20,000 nucleotides of DNA. Source: Prorocentrum cordatum. Lineage: Eukaryota; Sar; Dinophyceae; Prorocentrales; Prorocentraceae. The first letter of the stretch is position 1. Each line of letters opens with the position of its first letter. Location: contig CAUYUJ010016300.1 in the NCBI GenBank assembly GCA_963575745.1, forward strand, positions 1-20,000, written 5' to 3'. The position numbers and the translations under genes were made by a program. Under the pieces are notes generated by a model. The model had not been told where the DNA came from. It worked only from the letters and a program-made list of their open reading frames with translations, and ran no database searches. Below are positions 8,912 through 16,620 of the stretch, in pieces.

Positions 8912-9040
8912 AGTGGGATGGGGGGACGGGGAGGACGAGAGGAACAGGAGGAGGGGGGGGAGAGGAATACGAAGAGAAAGGGGAGAGGAGGAGGGGGAGA
9001 AGGGGAGCCAGAGCACAAGAGGGAGGAAGAGGAGGAAGAG
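8906..9040. repeat. GGA/purine-rich tract between R1 copies 3 and 4
   Basis: Irregular GGA- and GGGA-rich sequence joining the tail of copy 3 to the head of copy 4. Confidence 0.75.
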
Positions 9041-10120
9041 CAGCTGCAATACGCCCTCCTGCCCCAAGCTCCGGCCTCAGGAGTGCATGTAAGCATTCCC
9101 TTCCACTGCAGACGATCACCCCATGGGCCTGTCGTTCAGATCAGAGCCCCGTTTTGAAACTGATGTGCCGTGCAGTCTTGTAACGAGTTGTACGGACTGC
9201 GGCAAGGTAGGGTATGAAAGTTCAGCGGAGTGGTGTCCAGCGAGAGCCCGTTTTGAGAAGAGCCGCCCCCCCCCAGCCGTGCAGCTGCTGCATCTGCTCA
9301 AGGTGTTGGCCGTTAGCTTCGAGGACGTCCCCATCGAAATCGAGAGCGACATTTGGGAACAGAGCCGCCCCGCATATATATTTATATATATATGTGTGTG
9401 TGTGTCGAAAGTTGTGGTGTTAGATCGGAAGCCGTCCCAAGCGAGGGTGCGAGTTTGGAAAAGAGCCGCCTTGCATCCTTTTCAGCAATTAAGTCCACAT
9501 GTTCGAACTGCCGGTCGCTATAGTTGAGAGCGTCTCTAACGAGAGCCCTGGATTGAAAAAGTACCGCCTTGCATCCTTGACGCCTTGCGCAAACATGTAC
9601 GACGAAATTCGCGCGGTGCTGAGGCGAGAGCCCCATCTTAAAATGGCACTAACCTCCCTTCATGCAACTGTTGTAAGCTTTCAGGACGAATGAGCGCAGT
9701 GCTAAAGGCTAGAGCCTCAATAATTTGACAAAGTACCGGCCTCCATCGTACTGATAGCCGCAAGCTGTTGAAATGAATATGCGTGGCACTGAGGCCAGGA
9801 AGTACCATCCTCCATCCGTTTACGTATTGCACGGCTTTGCATTTATAGCAGCCCGTTGCAAGAAGTCTAAAGCGAGAGCCCCACTTTGAAAAATATATCA
9901 GCCTTTATGTTTGCAACTGTTGTTGCAAGCTTTCTAGACGACCCCCATCCCTGTAGCTGCTGCAAGCTTTCAAAACGAATACGCACAGCGCTACGAATCC
10001 GTGTACATGTTGGAAGTATCAAGCCTCGTGGTTGTAAAGTGTGAAGAAGTCTGAAGTGAAACGCCCAGGCTGTCCTACGGACGGGTCTGGCAGTGCCACA
10101 GCGAGGAGTCACGTAATGCA
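9041..10120 (+). repeat. R1 dispersed repeat, copy 4 (diverged, expanded)
   Basis: A truncated, diverged head (about 9041-9120) keeps CCAAGCTCCGGCCTCA and a TTCCCTTCCACTGC block like the other heads. It is followed by about nine or ten degenerate units. Recognisable cores (GAGAGCC-like) lie at 9242, 9342, 9541, 9626, 9710 and 9874, with intervals near 83-100 bp. The tail (about 10045-10120) has GAAACGCCCAGGC and GCGAGGAGTCACG blocks, matching the ends of copies 2 and 3. A TA/TG microsatellite interrupts it near 9372-9405. Boundaries and unit count are approximate. Confidence 0.6.
9372..9405. repeat. (TA)n/(TG)n microsatellite within R1 copy 4
   Basis: Short run of TA followed by TG repeats inside the diverged R1 units. 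Confidence 0.9.
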
Positions 10121-10330
10121 GGCGCCTGCGGCAGACCCCGCCACCGTGCCACACCAGCCCGCTAGGTGACAAGGCCTGGAGCACCGCAGGCCGCCACGTG
10201 TGACGTCTTTCACCCTTGCTCCTCGGGGAGAAGCCTGCTTGGGCAGCGTCGGGGCTCTCGTGGGCGGGGCAGTCTTGGGGGCCCCTTGGGGCCGTGTCCG
10301 GGTCCTGGCGGGCCGTATTCGGGTTCTGCG
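10121..10330. other. GC-rich spacer ending in CTTGGGGCC-type repeats
   Basis: Follows the R1 tail. From about 10255 it contains degenerate CTTGGGGCC motifs like those on the far side of the poly(T) tract. The segment 10121-10158 resembles 16205-16242 (30 of 38 positions by eye). No gene is recognised. Confidence 0.45.
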
Positions 10331-10409
10331 TTTTTTTTTTTTTTCTGTTTTTTATTTTTTTTTTTTTTTTTATTTTTTTATTTTTTTTTTTTTTTTTTTT
10401 TTTATTGTT

Positions 10410-10442
<33 letters not shown>

Positions 10443-10456
10443 CTTTTTTTTTTAAT

Positions 10457-10498
<42 letters not shown>

Positions 10499-10508
10499 GT
10501 TTATTTTT

Positions 10509-10555
<47 letters not shown>

Positions 10556-10577
10556 CTTTTTTTTTTTTATTTTTTTT
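10331..10577. repeat. 247-bp interrupted poly(T) tract
   Basis: Almost uninterrupted T with isolated A, C or G at irregular positions. It is equivalent to a very long poly(A) on the minus strand. The poly-Phe and poly-Lys open frames through it are artefacts. It could be a retroposed poly(A) tail from a minus-strand transcript or an expanded mononucleotide repeat; no clear target-site duplication was found. Confidence 0.95.
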
Positions 10578-10945
10578 CTGCTTTGCCCTCTGCGGAGTCT
10601 CTTGGGGTTTGTCTTGGGTCGTCGAGGAGCCTTCCCGAGACCGTCTGGGGTCCCTCCGGAGGCCTTCCTGGTTCAGCTTAGGGGCCCTCTTGGGCCGTCC
10701 AAAAGCCCTCTTGGGCCGTCTTGAGGCCGTCTTGGGGCCATCTCGATGACTTGCAGGGCCGTGTTGAGTAGAAGGAAGCTTGGACATGTGAAGACGCCTA
10801 GATCTTTTAACAAGTTACGGTCAACCAGTGATCTGGGCCTCTTCGAGCCTACTAGGGATCCTCTTGTACCCCTCTCTGACAGTCTCGGAGGCCTCTTCGA
10901 CCGTCTTGAGGCCATCTTCGCAGCCTTTGTGGCATGCCTCGGCTG
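10578..10945. repeat. degenerate CTTGGGGCC(G)TC-type repeat region
   Basis: Repeated variants of CTCTTGGGCCGTC, GTCTTGGGGCC and GTCTTGAGGCC recur at irregular spacing of about 13-25 bp, densest at 10600-10745 and more decayed towards 10945. The same motif type precedes the poly(T) tract. Plus- and minus-strand open frames here have no recognisable domain. Confidence 0.6.
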
Positions 10946-10974
10946 GCCTGGAAACTAGAGGACCCCGATCCAGC

Positions 10975-11105
10975 GCTTTTACGCTGGGTCGTGGCCTCAG
11001 GAGCGCGGGTCCATTTTTTCTACGAGGTATCGTGGCCTCGGCAGCGCGGATCCATCGCTTTTTGTACGGACTCGTGGCCTCGGGAGCGCAGATCCATGGT
11101 TTTAA
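10975..11105. repeat. ~41-bp tandem repeat, three copies
   Basis: TCGTGGCCTC starts at 10989, 11030 and 11072, each followed by a GAGCGCGG- or CAGCGCGG-like block, ATCCAT (GTCCAT in the first copy) and a T-rich segment with TACG. Copies are clearly related but not identical. Confidence 0.8.
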
Positions 11106-11512
11106 CAAATCAAGCGGAGTGACGCACGCGGCTGAGGGCGAGAAGAGGGCTGTCCCTTCGAAAAACTACGAAAATCCAGCCAGATAGCTGTTAGAATTCT
11201 ATCACGCTTCAACGTGCCAGGGGGCACGGTGCGTGCGAGAAGGACGTGTTGAAGAGAATGGATGAGGGGAGGAGGAGGATGAGGAGGAGGACCGAAAGTA
11301 TGAGAAGGAGGGGGGATCCAAAAAGGAAGAACCGCAGGAGGATGAAGAGGAGGAGGAGGATGAGAAGCTGCCCTTCCTTTCTTCCCTCCTTACATGCCTC
11401 CATCCTCTACCCTGCCATCCGAGTGTGCCAGGATGCTGTATGCGCATTTGCCGCAGAAGTGCACAGCGGCATCAATACTTCCGCGTTCAGCGTTTGGAAA
11501 GTAAAGTAAATC
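11106..11512. other. mixed spacer with purine-rich patch, no recognisable gene
   Basis: Non-repetitive sequence on either side of an irregular GGA/GAT purine-rich patch (about 11252-11365). Nothing recognisable is coded. Confidence 0.5.
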
Positions 11513-11514
11513 AG

Positions 11515-11592
11515 ACACACACACATATGTATGTATGTATATATATACATACATGCATGCATGCATACATACATACATACATACATACATAC
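11515..11592. repeat. CA / TATG / CATA compound microsatellite
   Basis: Runs of CA, then TATG, TA, CATG and CATA repeats, directly bordering the left R3 block. Confidence 0.95.
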
Positions 11593-12075
11593 GATAGAGC
11601 GCGCGTGTGGGGCCCGATAGACTAAACGGGGGGCCCCAGCTTGAAGTTACCCCCCTCCCCCCTTCCTTGCTAAGGGAGGGGGGGGCTTCGGAAGCCCCGC
11701 CCCCCTCCCCTCCTTTTCGTGGTTCGGAAGGGGGGGGGAGGCTTCCAAGCTACCCCCCCCTCCCTCCCTTTAATTGAGCCGGGGTGAGCCACCCCCCCCC
11801 CTTTGAAAGGGGGGGGGGGCTTCGGAAGCTACCCCCCCCCCCTCCCCCTCTTTTCGTGGCCGGACAGGGGGGGGGGGGCTTCCAAGTACCCCCCCTCCCT
11901 CCTTTTAATGGAGCTGGGGTGAGCCCACCCCCCCCTCTTTGATTGAAAGGGGGGGGGCTTCATGACGCCTCCCCCCCTCCCCCTTGGTGCAGAAAAAGGG
12001 GGGGGGGGGCTTGAAGCCCCCCCCCCTTCCCCCTTTGGCGCCCAGCTCTCGGAGCCATCGCCCTCCCTTATCGCG
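11593..12075 (-). repeat. R3 G/C-tract repeat block, left copy
   Basis: About 480 bp of alternating C-runs and G-runs (7-12 nt) separated by short conserved linkers such as CTTCGGAAGC, CTTTTCGTGG and GGCTTCCAAG. The linker TTTTCGTGG recurs at 11714 and 11851 (about 137 bp apart). Facing C and G runs can pair as hairpins, and the G runs are quadruplex-prone. Its inner end (about 12040-12075) and outer end (11593-11625) match, in reverse complement, the ends of 14111-14605; I set the strand relative to that copy. Confidence 0.75.
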
Positions 12076-12084
12076 TTCATTTTA

Positions 12085-12247
12085 TTCCCGCCCCTCTCCC
12101 TCCTCTTCTTCCTTTTGCCTCCTCCTCTTCCTCGGTCTCCTCATCCTCCTCATAGTCATCATCGTCATCATCATCATCAGCAGCAGCATCATCATCATCA
12201 TCATCATCTTCATCTTCATCTTCATCTTTATCTTCATTTTCATCTTC

Positions 12248-12304
<57 letters not shown>

Positions 12305-12625
12305 GTACTCCCCCGCGGGTCCTTCCGTTCCGTTCCGTTTCTCCGCCTCCTCCTCCTCGGTTTTCTCCTCCTCCTTCATTTTTCCCTCCTCCTCCTGCTC
12401 CTCCTCCTCCTCATCATCATCATCATCATCATCATCCTCTTCCTCCTCCTCCTCCTCCTCCTCCTCCTCGTGATCCTCCTCCTCCGTTTCCCCCTCCTCC
12501 TCCTCCTCCTCCTCCTCCCTCTGCTCCTCCGCCTCCGCCTCCTCCTCCTCCTCCTCCTCCTCCTCCTCCTCCTCCTCCCCTTCCGCCTCCCCCATCCTCC
12601 GCCTCCTCCTCCCCCAGCTGGCCGC
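12085..12625. repeat. ~0.54 kb (TCC)n/(ATC)n pyrimidine-rich compound microsatellite
   Basis: Blocks of TCC and of ATC/TTC trinucleotides alternate. A long pure ATC block occupies about 12250-12305. Plus-strand Pro/His/Leu/Ile and minus-strand Glu/Asp/Met open frames are repeat artefacts. Unlike the GGA tracts in the first 11.5 kb, the pyrimidine strand is the + strand here. Confidence 0.95.
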
Positions 12626-12760
12626 CGTCTTACACGAACACTGCCAACCCCGACGGGCTGGCGTTTTCCGAGTTACACTTCGTGCAACTTTCGGGGGGAT
12701 GGTATTTTGTGGTTTTTATATGTTCATTGTTTTTTTTTTAGGTGGGTATGGATTGGGTAC
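12626..12760. other. short non-repetitive spacer
   Basis: Balanced-composition sequence passing through a T9 run (about 12730-12738) into the AT-rich island. Nothing is recognised. Confidence 0.4.
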
Positions 12761-12935
12761 TATCATCAATTAGTCATCATTAGCATCCATTAAAAAAAAA
12801 TTTTATATAAAATTCTAATTATTTATAATTACCCTTTATTATTTTCTATGTGTTTAATTTATCCAATTTATTTATATAAAAACTACAATTAGAAACGTAA
12901 ATTTAATATTAAAATTTTATCTCTCTCATTAATTA
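12761..12935. other. AT-rich island abutting R2-B
   Basis: About 175 bp of strongly AT-rich sequence (long A, T and TTTATATAAA-like stretches) in otherwise GC-rich DNA, ending exactly where R2-B begins. No gene or RNA is recognised. It could be an organelle-derived fragment, a decayed A-rich tail or a distinct AT-rich repeat. Confidence 0.8.
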
Positions 12936-13773
12936 TTTTTCCCAACCCTCCTTGGTTGGGTATTCGTTTTGAATAGGGCAGTGTGGTCTCCACTTCCTCC
13001 TTCCCGTCCCGTCTCCCTCTTGCCTCCTCCTGTCTTGCTTGCGGGGGGCTGCGATCTGTGAAACTGTCGCCACTTTCGAGGCCTGCTGGTGGGCCCAGCA
13101 CAGTGACGCCACGGGCGGATTCAAATTAGACCTCGCCATCCCTGGGGGGCTGCGATCTGTGAAACTGTCGCCACTTTCGAGGCCTGCTGGGGGGCCCAGC
13201 ACAGTGACGCCACGGGCGGACCCAAATTAGACCTCGCCATCCCTGGGGGGCTGCGATCTGTGAGACTGTCGCCACTTTCGAGGCCTGCTGGGGGTCCCAG
13301 CACAGTGACGCCACGCGCGGACCCAAATTAGACCTCGCCATCCCTGTGGGGCTGCGATCTGTGAAACTGTCGCCACTTTCGAGGCCTGCTGGGGGGCCCA
13401 GCACAGTGACGCCACGCGCGGACCCAAATTAGACCTCGCCATCCCTGGGGGGCTGCGATCTGTGGAACTGTCGCCACTTTCGAGGCCTGCTGGGGGGCCC
13501 AGCACAGTGACGCCACGCGCGGACCCAAATTAGACCTCGCCATCCCTGGGGGGCTGCGATCTGAGATCCCCGCTTTCGAAGTGGCTAGGGTTGCTCAGGG
13601 ATTGCAACTTATCAGCTTTATCTAGTCCTTGTCCTGAAGCCAGTTTCCTGCGAGTCTCCCGAATTCCGTCTGCAGACATATGTAACCCTCGCTCCGTCAT
13701 CGCCCCCCTTATAAAGTGTCCTAAACTATTTGCGCCCCGCGTTTGCGCAGGGGTTGGGTACGTCGCCAGGGTA
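12936..13773 (+). repeat. R2 composite repeat element, copy B
   Basis: Second copy of R2 in direct orientation to copy A, 838 bp. The left end (12936-12988) and right end (13569-13773) match copy A. The same terminal inverted repeats are present: CCAACC/GGTTGG on the left and TGCGC/GCGCA (13731-13735/13745-13749) on the right. The size difference from copy A is almost entirely the number of internal satellite units. The shared sequence stops at the same point at the right end (GCCAGGGTA), beyond which the copies differ completely. Confidence 0.85.
13050..13564 (+). repeat. 101-bp tandem satellite array inside R2-B (5 full units plus a stub)
   Basis: TGCGATCTG starts at 13050, 13151, 13252, 13353, 13454 and 13555, exactly 101 bp apart. 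All units share the one-base-shorter CAGTGACGCCACG where copy A has CAGTGAGGGCCACG. Reading frames therefore shift at every unit. The units are nearly identical to each other. Confidence 0.95.
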
Positions 13774-14107
13774 ATTCTTCGTTCCCGGGCGTTGGCACGG
13801 AACGAGTTGAATGATACACTTGCGTTGCAATCGATTGGATTGCAATTGGTTGAATTGTAATCGATTCAATCGATTGGATTGCAGGGGAGGGACAGGACGG
13901 AAGGAAGGGAGGGGAGGAGAGGGAAGGGAGGGAGGAGATGGAACGAAGAGTGTGGAGGGAGGGGAGGGAGCGGAGGGAGTGGTTGGGGAGGGGGATTGCA
14001 GTGGAATGGAGTGCAATCGATTGGAAGCGATTCGATTGGGATTTTCGATCGTCGATCGTTGATCGTCGATCGTCCATCCTCGATCGTGGATTGTTCATTT
14101 TGGATCG
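13774..14107. repeat. ATCGAT-type short repeats flanking a GGA-rich patch
   Basis: Degenerate repeats of ATTGCAATCGATTGG occupy 13820-13882, including the hairpin GCAATC/GATTGC (13827-13832/13838-13843). A GGA/GGGA purine patch follows (13884-13985). GATCGTC repeats then run from about 14042 to 14107. The sequence leads directly into the right R3 block. Confidence 0.75.
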
Positions 14108-14110
14108 TCG

Positions 14111-14605
14111 GCGAAAGGGAGGGCGGAGGCTCCGGGAGCTGGGCGGCCAAAGGGGGGAAGGGGGGAAGGGCTTCCAAGTCCCCCCCCCCTTTGGCACAAA
14201 GGGGGGGAGGGGGGGGGGAGCTTCCAGCAGGGCGGCTCCAAGGGAGGGGGGTGGTAGCTTAAGCACCCCCCTCCCTTTGGAAAGGGGGGTAGGGGGGGGG
14301 GTAGCTTCCAGGGCGGCCAAGGGGGGGTGGGTGGGTAGCTTCCAAGCAAGCACCCCCCCCCTTGCAAAAGGGGGGGGAGAGAGGGGGGTAGCTTAAGCAC
14401 CCCCCCCCTTTGGAAAGGGGGGGAGGGGGGGTAGCTTCCAGGGAGGGCCCAAGGGGGGAGGGGGGGGTAGCTGTCAGCCCCCCCCTTGCAAAAAAAAGGA
14501 GGGGAGGGGGGGGAGTGCTTCCAACAAGGGCGGCTCAAGGGAGGGGGGGTAGCTTAAGCCTAGCCCCCCCTCCCCTTTGCTCGGGCCCTGCGGGCGCGCT
14601 CTCTC
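14111..14605 (+). repeat. R3 G/C-tract repeat block, right copy (inverted relative to left)
   Basis: About 495 bp of alternating G-runs and C-runs with conserved linkers: TAGCTTAAGCAC or TAGCTTAAGC near 14248, 14390 and 14550; AGCTTCCAGGG and CTTTGGAAAGG recur elsewhere. The inner end (14111-14155) and outer end (GGGCCCTG...GCGCGCTCTCTC) match the reverse complement of the ends of the left block. It is followed immediately by (CATA)n. Confidence 0.75.
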
Positions 14606-15177
14606 ATACATACGTACATCCATCCATCCATCCATACATACATACATACACATGTACATACATACATACATACATACATACATACATACATGCATGCATG
14701 CATACATACATACATACATGCATACACACATGCATCCACACATGCATACACACATACATACATACATACATACATACATACATACATACATACATACGTA
14801 CGTACGTACGTACGTACATACATACATACATACAGGCACACACACACCTAATTACATACATACAGTCAGACAGACAGGCAGACACGCATACAAACATACA
14901 TGCGTACGTACATACGTACGTGTTTAATACATACATACACACACATACATACATACATACATGCATGCATGCATACATACATACATATACATATACATAT
15001 GTACACACATACATACATACATGTATGCATGCATACATACATACATGCATATGTACATACATACATACATACAGACATACATACATGCATACATACATAC
15101 ATACACACATACATACATACATACATACATGCACACAAACATACATATATACATACATACATACATACATACATACA

Positions 15178-15208
<31 letters not shown>

Positions 15209-15300
15209 GTGTATACATCCTATCAGAATTATATGTATGTACACATATCTCATCAATAATGGTTTCATACATATACGCACACATGCACGTACCACGGTCA
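14606..15300. repeat. ~0.65 kb (CATA)n compound microsatellite
   Basis: CATA repeats with CATC, CATG, CGTA and CACA variant blocks to about 15200, then decayed CATA-like sequence to about 15300. Frames of up to 300 codons (His-Thr-Tyr-Ile or Met-Tyr-Val-Cys periodic) on both strands are artefacts. Confidence 0.95.
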
Positions 15301-15485
15301 TGCCATACATTTATATAACGGTTTGCCGAGTCTGATTATAATGTATGCGTCATTTGTTTTGATTTTGTTCTCGCCTACTTCTCCACCTCCCATCGCTCCT
15401 TCTCCACACTCAGCCTCCCTCCTTCCATCCCTTGCTCCCTCCCCTTCCTCCTCCGCCGAGCGGGACGGGTGGAAGGATCTGGGCA
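15301..15485. other. non-repetitive spacer
   Basis: Pyrimidine-leaning sequence between the CATA and GGA repeats. Nothing recognisable is coded. Confidence 0.4.
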
Positions 15486-15600
15486 ATGAGGAGGAGGAGG
15501 AGGAGGAGGAGGAGAAGAAGAAGAAAGAAGAAGAAGGGGGAATTAATGAGGACGGCAAGGATGCGAAGGAAGATAGCAGGGAGGAGGAGGAGGAGGAGCC
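15486..15600. repeat. GGA/AGA-rich purine tract
   Basis: GGA then AGA repeats, a less regular patch, and a short final GGA run. A short TCC run follows at 15607-15624. Confidence 0.8.
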
Positions 15601-15624
15601 TTACTCCGCCTCCTCCTCCTCCTC

Positions 15625-16420
15625 CGTATTCCACCTGCTTGGTCTTTGCCTTCCCAGACACTGTACAGGGGATGGTGCACAAGCCATCGTCGTGTGGGGA
15701 CCATTCAGCCAGGCATTGGCTGCGGGCTCATGCGAGACAGCAGCATATTCTCCAAAGTCCGGGTTTCGATTCGGTTGGCACCGCTCTACGTACACATCCC
15801 CCTCCTGTTTCTGTCAGGGGGCTGGCAAGCAACGAAACTGTGTGCAGGATTTCCTCCCTTGTCCCTGTCCCGCTCGCCTGTCCATGGCGGCGTCTCTCGG
15901 CACTTCCTGGAAACTGCACGCCGTGATGCGCAGCGCCGACAGCGCTCGCGCAGCAGCACTGCTGCGGCCGCGGCCGCAAGAAGAGCCGCAGCTGAGCAGA
16001 CGTCGAGGCAATCTCCAGGATCTCACCGGGCAGGTGGCCGAGGGCTGACCCAGGATTCCCCCTCGGCCTCGGCCCGCCTCGTGCCCCTTAGTCTCTGGAA
16101 GGGCGTGCGCCCACATGGCCAGACTGAAGGGCCAAATGGAAGTGAGGTGCTTGAGGCCACACAGCGATGTCAGTGGTGGCATGTCTGATCGTGTTGTGTG
16201 TCCAGGTGCCTGCGGAAAGTCCCGCCACCGTGCCAGCTCAGCACTTTGGGTGGCAGAGTTTCGAGCACCGACGGCCGTTACATATGACACCTCCCGTGCC
16301 CACTCCTTGAGGAGCTCTCGTGGAGCTGATTGTGGCCGTCGTGGGGTTGTCCTGTGCTTTCCAGTGCGCGTGTGCGTTCCGAGTGCGCACCGTCGGACAC
16401 CTCGCAGATGGCGAGTGCTC
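15625..16420. other. ~0.8 kb complex sequence, no recognisable gene
   Basis: The longest non-repetitive stretch outside the retroelement. Several overlapping frames of 120-240 codons cross it on the + strand, and one of about 300 codons on the - strand that runs into the (CCT)n tract. None shows a domain I know, and the best frame changes along the segment, so I do not call a CDS. It may be 5' flanking or leader sequence of the retroelement downstream, or an unrelated decayed sequence. Confidence 0.4.
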
Positions 16421-16525
16421 CTCCTCTTCCTCCTGCTCCTCCTCCTCCTCCTGCTGCTCCTCCTCCTCCTCCTCCTCCTCCTCCTCCTCCTCTTCCTCCT
16501 CCTCCTCCTCCTCCTCCTCCTCCTA
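16421..16525. repeat. (CCT)n tract
   Basis: About 100 bp of CCT/TCC repeats with a few CTG variants, just upstream of the retroelement endonuclease. The poly-Pro, poly-Leu or poly-Ser extensions of open frames through it should not be counted as protein. Confidence 0.95.
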
Positions 16526-16620
16526 CCCCAGGTGGCCCAGGTCAGGCGCCAGCGCGAGCGCCACCCTTGAAGAGGCCACACACCCGCTTCCTTTCGTGGG
16601 GCGCATACCCTTCCCATGGA

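Noticed and set aside
10166-10787. Poly-Phe membrane-like proteins (+) and a poly-Lys protein (-)
   Set aside because: Produced entirely by the interrupted poly(T) tract.
11962-12793. Pro/His- or Leu/Ile-rich frames (+) and an acidic Glu/Asp frame (-)
   Set aside because: Derived from TCC/ATC trinucleotide repeats; three frames are open at once.
5531-13564. CRISPR array
   Set aside because: The 101/102-bp units are contiguous and repeat end to end; there are no short repeats separated by unique spacers of constant length, and the context is eukaryotic.
14410-15335. Open frames of 110-300 codons with HTYI or MYVC periodicity
   Set aside because: Read-through of the CATA tetranucleotide repeat on both strands; no independent coding signal.
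15715-15790. Possible tRNA gene (TGGCTGCGGG and GGGTTTCGATTCGG resemble A and B boxes)
   Set aside because: The putative T arm does not pair, the B box has an extra base, and no acceptor stem could be drawn.
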